Source of the DNA: Abiotrophia defectiva ATCC 49176
GTDB taxonomy: Bacteria > Bacillota > Bacilli > Lactobacillales > Aerococcaceae
DNA length: 64,000 nt
NCBI RefSeq assembly: GCF_000160075.2
Contig: NZ_KI535340.1
Location: 339,220-403,219 of the forward strand
Direction: 5' to 3'
A program made the translations under genes and the position numbers. Below are positions 16,640 through 25,617 of the stretch, piece after piece (within the stretch, counting starts at the first letter, position 1; the number at the start of each line of letters is the position of its first letter). The notes beneath the pieces are model-generated. The model searched no databases and was not told the DNA's origin. It saw only the letters and a list, made by a program, of their open reading frames with translations.

Positions 16640-16668
16640 AAGGAGGTAGCGGTGCGACCGCGACAGGC
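16640..16668 (+). promoter_or_regulatory. Ribosome binding site separated from its start by a hairpin
   Basis: AAGGAGG (16640-16646) is 22 nt before the ATG, too far for normal initiation. Between them GCGGT (16649-16653) and ACCGC (16657-16661) form a 5-bp hairpin with a GCG loop; folding it leaves an effective spacing of about 9 nt. A 12-codon frame from the ATG at 16634 also covers the site and ends with a stop overlapping the start (ATGA). Confidence 0.55.
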
Positions 16669-17748
16669 ATGACATTACAAGGCTTTGACTTAATCAAACA
16701 TCTGACCGAATTACAAGGGATTTCGGGCAATGAAGGGCAGGTTCGTCGCTTCTTGCAGGAAGAGTTGACACCCTTAGTTGATAAGATCGAAGTGTCTGGG
16801 ATTGGCAACCTCTATGGGATTAAGTATGCCAAGGATCCAGACGCACCACGTCTCATGCTGGCAGCTCATATGGATGAAGTGGGCTTTATGGTCCGTCAGA
16901 TTACCTCGAATGGTCTCTTAACGGTGACACCTATTGGGGGCTGGAACCCTTATAGCATCTCAGCTCAACGCTACACCCTCCAAACTCGCAAGGGAGATTA
17001 TGTCTGCATTTCGTCATCTGTAGCCCCTCACTTATTACGGGGCAAGGATGGGGTGGCTAAGTCAGTGGCGCCTGAAGATATCCTATTTGATGCCGGCTTT
17101 ACTTCCCGCGACGAAGCCTTGGAATATGGCGTGCGTCCTGGCGATTCTATTGTACCTAAGACAGAAACCGTCTGGACAGCCAACAAGCAAGCCCTAATCG
17201 GCAAGGCTTGGGATAACCGCTATGGCTGCGCTGTGATGCTAGAAGCCATGCGAGCAGTCAAGGACAAGGAGCTAGCGTCCACCATTATTGCAGGGGCCAA
17301 CGCTCAGGAAGAAGTCGGTTTGCGTGGCGCCAAAGGGGCCGTTCATCGCTATCAACCAGATGCCTTCATCGCTGTAGACTGTTCGCCAGCCGATGATACG
17401 GATGGTAACAAGGACAAGTTTGGACAGTTAGGGGGTGGCTTCCTCTTGCGGATGCAAGATCCAGGTCACATCACCCACCGTGGTATGCGTGAGTTCTTGC
17501 TGGATACAGCGGAAACCCACAAGATTCCATACCAATACTTCTTCTCCAAAGGTGGAACTGACGCGGGTGCCGCTCATGTCAGCAATGATGGGGTGCCTTC
17601 AGCAGTCATTGGGGTCTGCGCCCGTTACATTCACGGTCACCAAACCCTTTTCCGTATGGATGATTATGAGGCAGCCAAGGAAATGGTCATCAAAGTCCTA
17701 GAGACTTTCGACAAGACCACCTTAGCGACCATTCGCGCCAATGTCTAA
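16669..17748 (+). CDS. pepA: M42-family aminopeptidase (glutamyl aminopeptidase PepA type)
   Basis: 359 aa. Metal-binding and catalytic positions of the M42 family are visible: AAHMDEVGF, GKAWDNRYGC (bridging Asp), NAQEEVGLRGA (catalytic Glu pair), AVDCSPADD and the final IHGHQ His. Cytoplasmic, forms large oligomers in the family, removes N-terminal residues (Glu/Asp preferred in lactococcal PepA) for peptide use. The start is set by the ATG at 16669; translation seems to depend on the unusual upstream site described separately. Confidence 0.93.
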   Translation: MTLQGFDLIKHLTELQGISGNEGQVRRFLQEELTPLVDKIEVSGIGNLYGIKYAKDPDAPRLMLAAHMDEVGFMVRQITSNGLLTVTPIGGWNPYSISAQRYTLQTRKGDYVCISSSVAPHLLRGKDGVAKSVAPEDILFDAGFTSRDEALEYGVRPGDSIVPKTETVWTANKQALIGKAWDNRYGCAVMLEAMRAVKDKELASTIIAGANAQEEVGLRGAKGAVHRYQPDAFIAVDCSPADDTDGNKDKFGQLGGGFLLRMQDPGHITHRGMREFLLDTAETHKIPYQYFFSKGGTDAGAAHVSNDGVPSAVIGVCARYIHGHQTLFRMDDYEAAKEMVIKVLETFDKTTLATIRANV

Positions 17749-17808
17749 GGACAGCTTAAATAGAATTGATATATCAGATAAGTAGACGAAAGGAAGAAAA
17801 GAAATCAT

Positions 17809-18438
17809 ATGTGGTTAGCATTCTATAATCCTGGAGGCGTCGGTGACGTGCTCCTTCTCACTAGTGGCCCAGTTTCTTCACACGAGATTGACCCAGATAG
17901 CAAAGGTCAGGTAACCGCCCTGCGCCATCATCAATCTCAAGCCATTGTGGGCTATAACCTCTTCGGAGTGGCAGACTTGAACTTGGCTGGAGAGGGTCCA
18001 GTGACCTTGACTGCCGAGCAAGTGGCTCAAGTCAATGCCCGTATTCAAGCGGCGGGCTTCGATCAAGCGGTTAGCTTTGATGCTTCACCACGCTTGGTCG
18101 TTGGTTATGTGGAAGAGTGTGTTGACCACCCAGATAGTGACCACTTACATATTACGCAAACACGTGTAGCGGCTGACACTGTCCTACAAATCGTCTGTGG
18201 GGCAGCCAATATTGAAGCCGGCCAAAAGGTCTTAGTGGCTCAACCAGGTGCCGTTATGCCAGATGGCTTAATCATTTGGCCAGGCCAATTACGTGGCGTT
18301 GACAGCAATGGTATGATTTGTTCTACACGCGAACTAGGTTTGGATGCCATTGAAAATAAACCAGGAATCTGGGTATTGAAAGATGACTTAGCAGTCGGCA
18401 CACCACTTGAGCAAGTCATCGCCCACTATCAAGGCTAG
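17809..18438 (+). CDS. ytpR: YtpR-family tRNA-binding-domain protein
   Basis: 209 aa. A short N-terminal segment is followed by an EMAPII-type tRNA-binding OB domain (about 95-200) like that at the N terminus of PheT: VGYVEECVDHPDSDHLHITQ, VCGAANIEAGQKVLVAQPGAVMPDG, MICSTRELGL. Stand-alone YtpR proteins are widespread in Firmicutes but have no firmly assigned role. GAAAGGAAG precedes the ATG. It lies two genes before murC. Confidence 0.9.
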   Translation: MWLAFYNPGGVGDVLLLTSGPVSSHEIDPDSKGQVTALRHHQSQAIVGYNLFGVADLNLAGEGPVTLTAEQVAQVNARIQAAGFDQAVSFDASPRLVVGYVEECVDHPDSDHLHITQTRVAADTVLQIVCGAANIEAGQKVLVAQPGAVMPDGLIIWPGQLRGVDSNGMICSTRELGLDAIENKPGIWVLKDDLAVGTPLEQVIAHYQG

Positions 18439-18503
18439 TTAGCCATTTAGGTGATCAAACTAGCAGCATCAAGCAAGACCAGAAGATGAAAGGACGGGGG
18501 CTT

Positions 18504-19352
18504 ATGAAGGACTACCAAGGACCTGCTTATCAGAAGCGGAATGTAAATTACGACAACCGACGTTTTAACCGGGAATCCCAATCGCCTTCAAGCAAGGGCG
18601 CCCCTTACAAATTCAAGTCTGCGCTAGAAGAGAAGCAAGAGACCAGCCGGGGCCATCGCCCTGTCTATCATCACGAGCAACCTTGGCGGGATCAACCGCA
18701 AAAGATGATTGATGCCAGTCAGACACCACCGCCAGCTACGACACATGAGCCATTGGAAGAGGCTGACTATCGGGTAGCCTACCGTGAGCGCCACAATAGT
18801 AGCCCGAATCAGCGCTTTAATTCCGATTTGGTGCGGGAACGCATGATGTCAGAGCCAACCGAAGAGGAAAGTCCCGCGCCTAGCTATCGACCGGGTGAGG
18901 AGCTCAGACTGCCACAAACGCATTCTGACCGTTTGGATCGTGCCTATGTGGCACCAGCCGAGCGGCGACCTCAAAATGACTGGCCCAAGCCAGGCCAAGC
19001 TAGCCGTCGACAGCAAGACCGTCAGGTTCTGGATGAATTTTTAGAAGCGCCGACTTCTCAGCGCTCACGCCAAGCTTGGCAGGCTAGTGCCCAAAGAGAG
19101 CGGGAGCACCATGATGCCAGCAGCCAACGTCAAGTCTCGGATGCCCAGGCTAAGTTCCAGTCTATTTTAGAGAATGGGCGAGATAGTCAGGAAGTGGCAA
19201 GACAGGCGCGGGCCGAACGTTTCCAACCTAAGGAGCTACCTAAACCTTATCAGCCACCGCAATCGCAAGCTGTGACGGAAGTCGGGGTCTCTCGTGAGAT
19301 TTTGGCCCGTATGCGTAAGGACAAGGACAGCTATTTATTATTTGAAGACTAG
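18504..19352 (+). CDS. Disordered Gln/Arg/Pro-rich protein of unknown function
   Basis: 282 aa from the ATG at 18504 (GGACGGGGG ahead of it; the in-frame ATG at 18486 has no site). No membrane segment or signal. The sequence is very rich in Q, R, P, S, E and H and should be largely disordered; the only ordered-looking piece is the last ~20 residues (EILARMRKDKDSYLLFED), a possible interaction peptide. The position between ytpR and murC suggests a link to the cell envelope or division, but that is context only. I recognise no domain. Confidence 0.75.
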   Translation: MKDYQGPAYQKRNVNYDNRRFNRESQSPSSKGAPYKFKSALEEKQETSRGHRPVYHHEQPWRDQPQKMIDASQTPPPATTHEPLEEADYRVAYRERHNSSPNQRFNSDLVRERMMSEPTEEESPAPSYRPGEELRLPQTHSDRLDRAYVAPAERRPQNDWPKPGQASRRQQDRQVLDEFLEAPTSQRSRQAWQASAQREREHHDASSQRQVSDAQAKFQSILENGRDSQEVARQARAERFQPKELPKPYQPPQSQAVTEVGVSREILARMRKDKDSYLLFED

Positions 19353-19388
19353 AAATTAATTGAGTGAAAGGACGTGTGTAGGTTGATT

Positions 19389-20720
19389 ATGGATAAAGCA
19401 ACAACCTATCATTTTGTGGGAATCAAAGGTTCAGGCATGAGTGCTCTCGCACTTATCCTGGTAGGAGAAGGCTATAAGGTACAAGGGAGTGACGTAGGCA
19501 AGTACTTCTTCACCCAGCAAGGCTTAGAAGCTGCGGGTGTGCCTATGATGGAATTCTCGGCTGACAATATTCAACCTGGCCTGACCATTATCGCAGGCAA
19601 TGCCTTCGGGGATGACCATGAAGAATTGGTGCGGGCGCGCGAATTAGGCTTGCCAATCTACCGCTACCATCATTTCTTAGGTAAATTGATTAAGGGTTAT
19701 ACCAGTATTGCCGTTTCAGGCTGTCACGGTAAGACCTCTACCACAGGTCTCTTGGCGCATACCCTCAAGCACTTAGCCCCTCTGTCTTACTTGATTGGGG
19801 ATGGGACCGGCTATGGTCAAGAATCCGCTAATTACTTTGGCCTAGAAGCTTGCGAGTATCGTCGCCACTTCCTGTCTTATGAACCAGATTATGCCATTAT
19901 TACCAACGTGGATTTTGACCATCCTGATTACTTCACTTCGATTGAGGATGTCTTCTCAGCCTTCACTAGTTTTGCAGGCCAAACCACCAAAGCCGTGATT
20001 GCTTGTGGGGAAGATGCTTATCTGCGTCAATTAGAAGCGCCGGTTCCTGTTTACTACTATGGTTTTGACAGCAATTCTACTGTTTATGCAACCAATATTG
20101 AACGGACACAGGATGGATCTGACTTTGATGTGACCTTTGAAGGTAAGTTCTTAGGACGCTTCCATGTGCCAACCTATGGTAAGCACAATATCTTGAACGC
20201 TTTGGCAGTGATTACGGTCTTGACCCTAGAAGGTTTCCCGGCAGATGCTATCGCCCAAAACCTAGCGACCTTCACGGGTGTCAAACGTCGTTTTAGCGTT
20301 AAGACGGTGGGGGATTTAACCATCATTGACGACTATGCCCACCATCCAAGCGAAATCAAGGCCACCATTGATGCGACCAAGCAACGCTATCCAGACAAAC
20401 GATGTATCGCAGTCTTCCAACCTCATACTTTTAGCCGGACAGTGGCCCTGCTTAACGAATTTGCTGAGTCACTTAACCTAGCAGACCAAGTCTATCTCTG
20501 CGACATCTTCAACTCTGCCCGCGAGCAAAGTGGGGAAGTTACTATTCAAGACTTGGCGGCCTTAATTGACCAAGAGGTGGAGATTATTTCGAGCGAGCAC
20601 CTGTCACCACTCATGCAATATAAGGACGATGTCATTGTCTTTATGGGCGCGGGTGATGTGGATAAGATTGCCCAACGCTTTGAAAAAGAATATGCCCGCC
20701 TACATCCAAATGTCCTTTAA
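19389..20720 (+). CDS. murC: UDP-N-acetylmuramate--L-alanine ligase
   Basis: 443 aa if begun at the ATG at 19389, giving the family-like MDKATTYHFVGIKGSGMS. The nearest strong site (GAAAGGA, 19366-19372) is rather far from it; in-frame GTG 19374 is too close and TTG 19383 is spaced best, so the start is uncertain by 2-5 codons. It has the Rossmann-like GIKGSGMSALA, ATP loop GCHGKTSTT, NVDFDHPDYF and DDYAHHPSEI. It adds L-Ala to UDP-MurNAc in peptidoglycan synthesis (cytoplasm). Confidence 0.96.
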   Translation: MDKATTYHFVGIKGSGMSALALILVGEGYKVQGSDVGKYFFTQQGLEAAGVPMMEFSADNIQPGLTIIAGNAFGDDHEELVRARELGLPIYRYHHFLGKLIKGYTSIAVSGCHGKTSTTGLLAHTLKHLAPLSYLIGDGTGYGQESANYFGLEACEYRRHFLSYEPDYAIITNVDFDHPDYFTSIEDVFSAFTSFAGQTTKAVIACGEDAYLRQLEAPVPVYYYGFDSNSTVYATNIERTQDGSDFDVTFEGKFLGRFHVPTYGKHNILNALAVITVLTLEGFPADAIAQNLATFTGVKRRFSVKTVGDLTIIDDYAHHPSEIKATIDATKQRYPDKRCIAVFQPHTFSRTVALLNEFAESLNLADQVYLCDIFNSAREQSGEVTIQDLAALIDQEVEIISSEHLSPLMQYKDDVIVFMGAGDVDKIAQRFEKEYARLHPNVL

Positions 20721-20878
20721 GACTCACTTGGCGGCTAAGACCTAACACTCAATACAAGTCATCGCTATCAGCCATTCTTAGCGGCTTGTCCTAAGGGATG
20801 CTGCTGGACTGGCTGATTTACTTTGCTTCAGGCTATTAGAGTCTAGGAGCTTAACATTCACACTTAAGGAGGCGCCCC

Positions 20879-23521
20879 ATGACCCAGCGCAAAATTTTAT
20901 TAATTGATGGAAGCAGTTTGGCCTATCGGGCCTTCTTCTCCATTTTGGATATTGAACGATTTAAGAATAAGGCGGGCCTACATACCAATGCCTTGTTTAG
21001 CTTTAACCGTATGCTGGATGGGGTTCTAGACCAGTTTAAGCCGACTCATGTCTTGGTGGCTTTTGACAAGTCTGGTCATACCTTTCGGACGGAACAATAT
21101 CCAGAATATAAGGCAGGACGCCAAAAGACACCAGGCGAGTTCCGCGAGCAGCTACCTTATTTCCGGGTGCTCTTGGATGCCTATGGCATCAAGTACTACG
21201 AATTACTCCACTATGAAGCGGACGATATCCTAGGCACCCTGGCTAAGGCGGCAGATCCAGACGACCAGGTCATGATACTGTCGGGGGACAAGGACTTAAC
21301 CCAATTAGCCAGCGACCAGGTGACAGTCTATATCACCAAAAAAGGCGTAAGTGAGCTAGAGCCTTACACGCCAGCCAGCATTTGGGACAAGTACCAGCTG
21401 ACGCCCCAACAGATTATCGACCTCAAGGGACTGATGGGCGATAGCTCGGACAACTATCCGGGTATTGAACGGGTAGGGGAGAAGACCGCCCTTAAGTTGC
21501 TCCATCAATTTGGGACGGTCGAAGGCCTCTATCAAGGTCTGGATCAACTCAAGCCTTCCAAGATGAAGGAAAACATTATTCGGGACGAAGCTAATGCCCG
21601 CCTCAGTAAGTCACTGGCCCGCATTGTCCAAGATGCGCCACTGGAAATCACCCTCGATGATTGCCTACTAGGACAGCGTGACCTAGCTCAGTTAAGTGAA
21701 TTTTATGTCCAAATGGATTTCCGTAGCTTCTTAGCCCAACTGCATCAAGGGGCGGAAGTCGTCGCTAGTCAAGAGACCACTCGCTATCCTGTGACTTGGT
21801 TGGAGACCATTGAAGAAGACCATGTTAAGCTAGACGGTGCCTTCTATCTGGAGACTCTCAGCGAGAATTATCACTTTGAGCCAGTCCTAGCAGTGGCATG
21901 GACCCAAGGCGACCAGGCTTATGCCACAAGTGGCAAAGTCGCCTTCGCTAGCTCAGCCTTCAGAAAATGGTTAGAAGATGGAGATCTTCCTAAGATCAGC
22001 GCAGACCTCAAGCGAGACAGCATCTTGCTGGACCATCAAGGCCTGACACTAGCGGGTGTGACCTTCGACGTGGGCCTGGCGGCTTATCTGGTTGATGTCG
22101 AGAAGATTAAGGATCTAACTAGCCTGGCCACCTATCTAGACTTGGGGATTCAAGTCCAGCTGGATGAAGTAGTCTATGGCAAGGGTGTCAAACAAGCTCT
22201 GCCAGAAAATGAGCGCTTAGCCCAGCACTTGGCGGACAAGGTTTCACTTTTGGACCAGGCCGTAGCCCCCTTGACCCAACAACTGGATGACCTGGGTATG
22301 ACCCAGCTCTACCAAGACATGGAATTCCCGCTGGCTCAAGTCTTGACGGACATGGAGAAAAGAGGGGTAGCGGTCGATGTGGCCACTCTGGATCAGATGA
22401 ATGACTTGCTCTTAGCACGCTTAGAAGAATTAGAGGCCGAAATTCAAACATTAGCAGGACAAGCCTTCAATCCTAATTCGCCTAAACAGTTGGGTGAAAT
22501 CCTCTTCGAACGCTTAGGCTTGCCGGTCATTAAGAAGACCAAGACTGGCTACTCGACAGCAGCCGATGTCCTAGAAAAACTCAAGGACGCCCATCCCATT
22601 GTGGCAGCTCTACTGACCTATCGCCAGCTAGCTAAGCTTCAGGGAACCTATTTGGCTGGTTTACCTAAGTTTATTCAAGCCGATGGCAAGATTCACACCC
22701 GCTTCGTCCAAACCCTGACCCAGACCGGTCGCTTATCCAGTGCGGATCCTAACTTGCAGAATATCCCCATTAGGATGGAGGAAGGTCGCAAGATTCGTCA
22801 GGCCTTTGTGCCGTCTGAACCAGGCTGGCAACTCTTTGGCGCCGACTACTCGCAAATCGAGTTGCGGGTGCTGGCCCATATTTCAGGTGATCCTCATATG
22901 AAACAGGCCTTTTTGGAGGGCCAAGACATCCATGCGGCGACCGCACGACGAGTCTTTGGCCTAGCAGAAGATGAGGCGGTAAACAGCGATATGCGTCGTC
23001 AGGCCAAGGCGGTTAACTTTGGCATCGTTTACGGCATTAGTGACTATGGTCTGTCGCAAAACTTGGACATGCCGCGTAAGGAAGCCAAGGCTTTTATCGA
23101 CCGCTACTTGGCCGAATATCCAGGCATCTCGACCTTTATGCAGGAAATCGTGGCTCAAGCCAAGAAAGACGGTTATGTCAGCACTTTGTGGGGCCGGCGA
23201 CGTGCCTTGCCGGATATCTATTCCAGCAACTTTAACCTGCGTTCCTTTGCAGAGCGGACGGCTATGAATACGCCAATTCAAGGAACGGCCGCCGATATTA
23301 TTAAGGTAGCTATGGTGGCCTTAGATCAGGCCATTCGTCAACGCGACCTCCAGGCTCGTCTGCTCTTACAGGTGCACGATGAGTTGATTTTAGAAGCACC
23401 TCAAGAAGAAATCGCCATTTTAGAAGAGTTGGTACCGGAAGTTATGGAGGGCGCTGTTAGCCTATCAGTACCACTCAAGGTAGAGGCAGCCAGTGGTAGC
23501 AACTGGTATCAACTAAAATAA
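20879..23521 (+). CDS. polA: DNA polymerase I
   Basis: 880 aa. N-terminal 5'-nuclease domain (about 1-295; LLIDGSSLAYRAFF, GDKDLTQL, GDSSDNYPGI, GEKTALKLL), a degenerate 3'-5' exonuclease domain (about 310-480) in which the usual catalytic acidic residues are not evident, as in Bacillus-type enzymes, and the polymerase domain with motif A DYSQIELRVLAH, motif B RRQAKAVNFGIVYG and motif C QVHDELILE. AAGGAGG precedes the ATG. It leads a repair/cofactor operon with mutM and coaE, a common Firmicute order. Confidence 0.97.
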   Translation: MTQRKILLIDGSSLAYRAFFSILDIERFKNKAGLHTNALFSFNRMLDGVLDQFKPTHVLVAFDKSGHTFRTEQYPEYKAGRQKTPGEFREQLPYFRVLLDAYGIKYYELLHYEADDILGTLAKAADPDDQVMILSGDKDLTQLASDQVTVYITKKGVSELEPYTPASIWDKYQLTPQQIIDLKGLMGDSSDNYPGIERVGEKTALKLLHQFGTVEGLYQGLDQLKPSKMKENIIRDEANARLSKSLARIVQDAPLEITLDDCLLGQRDLAQLSEFYVQMDFRSFLAQLHQGAEVVASQETTRYPVTWLETIEEDHVKLDGAFYLETLSENYHFEPVLAVAWTQGDQAYATSGKVAFASSAFRKWLEDGDLPKISADLKRDSILLDHQGLTLAGVTFDVGLAAYLVDVEKIKDLTSLATYLDLGIQVQLDEVVYGKGVKQALPENERLAQHLADKVSLLDQAVAPLTQQLDDLGMTQLYQDMEFPLAQVLTDMEKRGVAVDVATLDQMNDLLLARLEELEAEIQTLAGQAFNPNSPKQLGEILFERLGLPVIKKTKTGYSTAADVLEKLKDAHPIVAALLTYRQLAKLQGTYLAGLPKFIQADGKIHTRFVQTLTQTGRLSSADPNLQNIPIRMEEGRKIRQAFVPSEPGWQLFGADYSQIELRVLAHISGDPHMKQAFLEGQDIHAATARRVFGLAEDEAVNSDMRRQAKAVNFGIVYGISDYGLSQNLDMPRKEAKAFIDRYLAEYPGISTFMQEIVAQAKKDGYVSTLWGRRRALPDIYSSNFNLRSFAERTAMNTPIQGTAADIIKVAMVALDQAIRQRDLQARLLLQVHDELILEAPQEEIAILEELVPEVMEGAVSLSVPLKVEAASGSNWYQLK

Positions 23522-23565
23522 GGCCTAGGCCCCTTAGAGAGCCCGGCCTAGAAAGGAAGTGATTT

Positions 23566-24444
23566 ATGCCGGAATTACCCGAAGTAGAAACGGTACGGCG
23601 TGGCCTGACCAGTCTGATTGAGGGCAAGATCATTGCGGAGGTTCAAGTTTTCTGGCCTAAGCTAATTGACTTAAGGCCCCAAGAGACATTGGCTCAGTGG
23701 CAAGATTACTTGCGAGGCCAGACCATCCAAGCGGTGGGGCGGCGGGGCAAGTACTTATGGCTGGATTTTGGTCCTCAGGTCCTAGTCTTTCATTTGCGAA
23801 TGGAAGGTAAATGTCATGTCTACCCACCAGGTCAGGAGCCTAAGACTAAGCCCAAACATGTGCATCTGATCATGACTTTTAAGGACGGCAGTCATTTCTA
23901 TTATGAGGATGTCCGCAAGTTTGGTCGCTTCTCTTATATGGCCAAGGACCAATTAGAAAGCTATTTTGCCAGCAAGAAGTTAGGACCTGAGCCTACCCAA
24001 GAAGCCTTTGACTTGGCTCATTTTCGGGCTCAGTTAGCGTCTTCTAAACGGGCACTTAAGCCCCTCTTGCTGGACCAGACCCTGGTGGCTGGTTTAGGCA
24101 ATATTTATGTGGATGAAGTCTGCTTTAAGGCGCAGATTCATCCAGCAAGACCGGCTTGTGACCTTACCGTCCATGAGGTCAAGCGTCTCCATGCCGCTAT
24201 TATTGAGATTTTGGCGGCGGCTGTGCAGGCGGGTGGTTCTACTATTCGGACCTATCGCAATTCCTTGGGGGCGGCTGGAACCTATCAGGAGTCCTTGGCT
24301 GTCTATGGCCGAGTAGATGAGCCCTGTGAACGTTGCGGCCGTCTGATCCATAAGGTCCAATTGGGCGGACGAGGGACCCATTTCTGCCCTCATTGCCAAT
24401 CAGCCCGCCTCAAGCATCCGCTAGGAGGAAAAGGCCATGCTTAG
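23566..24444 (+). CDS. mutM: Formamidopyrimidine-DNA glycosylase
   Basis: 292 aa. It starts PELPEVETV, where P (residue 2) is the Schiff-base nucleophile and E (residue 3) the acid; K near 57 (RRGKYL) is conserved. The C-terminal zinc finger is complete: CERC...CPHC. It removes 8-oxoguanine and similar lesions from DNA. It overlaps coaE by 8 nt. Confidence 0.97.
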   Translation: MPELPEVETVRRGLTSLIEGKIIAEVQVFWPKLIDLRPQETLAQWQDYLRGQTIQAVGRRGKYLWLDFGPQVLVFHLRMEGKCHVYPPGQEPKTKPKHVHLIMTFKDGSHFYYEDVRKFGRFSYMAKDQLESYFASKKLGPEPTQEAFDLAHFRAQLASSKRALKPLLLDQTLVAGLGNIYVDEVCFKAQIHPARPACDLTVHEVKRLHAAIIEILAAAVQAGGSTIRTYRNSLGAAGTYQESLAVYGRVDEPCERCGRLIHKVQLGGRGTHFCPHCQSARLKHPLGGKGHA

Positions 24445-25024
24445 AATTGGTTTAACAGGAGGGATTGCCACGGGTAAATCCACCGTGTCTAACTACTTGA
24501 AGGAACTAGCCTATCCCCTTGTCGATGCGGATGTAATTGCCCGTCAGCTAGTGGAACCTGGCCAAGAGGGCCTGGAGCGCTTGGTGGTGCGATTTGGTAG
24601 GGGAATTCTGGATGAGTCAGGTGCCCTTAACCGCCAAGTCTTTGGCCAGCGGCTCTTTGGGAATGCCCAGTTGCGCCAAGAGGTGGATCAGCTTTTGCAT
24701 CCACTCATTTATGAGGCCTTGGAGGCGGAGAGTCAGCGTCTGGCCCAGTCGGGAGCAGCGCTTGCCTTTTTCGATATCCCCTTACTCTATGAGACAGGCT
24801 ATGACCAAAAAATGGATCAGGTCTGGGTGGTTTATCTGCCTCATGACTTACAAGTAGAGCGGCTAATGGCCCGTAATGGCTGGAGCCAGGACCAAGCGGA
24901 GGCAGCCATTGCCAGCCAGGCATCTATTGAAGCCAAGCGTCAGCGGGCAGATTTAGTCATTGATAACCAGGGAAGCTTAGCGGCGACCTTTGCCCAGGTA
25001 GATCAGGCTTTAAGCCGTCTCTAG
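24437..25024 (+). CDS. coaE: Dephospho-CoA kinase
   Basis: 195 aa. P-loop GGIATGKSTVS at 8-18, the DADVIARQLV segment, the lid region and FDIPLLYETG are all typical. It performs the last step of CoA synthesis. Its start overlaps the mutM stop, so it is translationally coupled. Confidence 0.96.
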   Translation: MLRIGLTGGIATGKSTVSNYLKELAYPLVDADVIARQLVEPGQEGLERLVVRFGRGILDESGALNRQVFGQRLFGNAQLRQEVDQLLHPLIYEALEAESQRLAQSGAALAFFDIPLLYETGYDQKMDQVWVVYLPHDLQVERLMARNGWSQDQAEAAIASQASIEAKRQRADLVIDNQGSLAATFAQVDQALSRL

Positions 25025-25025
25025 C

Positions 25026-25054
25026 TTGTTCCTCTGATAAGAATTCGTTATAAT
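25026..25054 (+). promoter_or_regulatory. Promoter of nrdR-dnaB-dnaI
   Basis: TTGTTC, 17-nt spacer, TATAAT. A GCGCC/GGCGC hairpin (25066-25079) follows in the leader. Confidence 0.75.
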
Positions 25055-25101
25055 AGAAGGGAAAAGCGCCATCTGGCGCCAGAAGATAAGGAGGGAACCC
25101 T

Positions 25102-25578
25102 ATGGAATGTCCAAAATGTCATCACCAAAACTCCAAAGTTAATGACTCCCGGCCAGCTGATGGTGGGGCGGCAATCCGGCGGCGGCGGGAATGCCTCAAC
25201 TGCAAACATCGTTTCTCTACCTATGAACGGATCGAACAGATTCCCTTGTTGGTCATTAAGCGTGACGGTACCCGGGAAGAATTCAGCCAAGAGAAGCTAC
25301 TGCGCGGTATTGTGCGTTCAGCTGAAAAACGGCCTATTACCATGGAACAAATGCAGGCTTTGGCTCAACAAGTCGAAAACAAGATTCGCGAAATCACTGA
25401 CCAGGAAATTGAGTCAGAACAAATTGGGGAATTTGTGATTCCACTCTTGATGGAATTAGATGAAGTGGCTTATATTCGCTTTGCTAGTGTTTATCGCCAA
25501 TTCCATTCGCGTGAGAGCTTCTTAAAAGAACTCCAAGCCCTACAAGATCGTTTAAGTGAGAAAAACGACAAGAAATAA
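25102..25578 (+). CDS. nrdR: Transcriptional repressor NrdR
   Basis: 158 aa. N-terminal zinc ribbon (CPKCHHQ...CLNCKHRFSTYER) followed by an ATP-cone (about 48-138) that senses ATP/dATP. It represses ribonucleotide reductase genes; matching NrdR boxes are present upstream of nrdI in this window (31482-31529). Placement before dnaB-dnaI is standard in Firmicutes. Confidence 0.97.
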   Translation: MECPKCHHQNSKVNDSRPADGGAAIRRRRECLNCKHRFSTYERIEQIPLLVIKRDGTREEFSQEKLLRGIVRSAEKRPITMEQMQALAQQVENKIREITDQEIESEQIGEFVIPLLMELDEVAYIRFASVYRQFHSRESFLKELQALQDRLSEKNDKK

Positions 25579-25617
25579 TCAATTGACTTAAGTCAAATTT
25601 AGAAAGGAGGTCCCATC

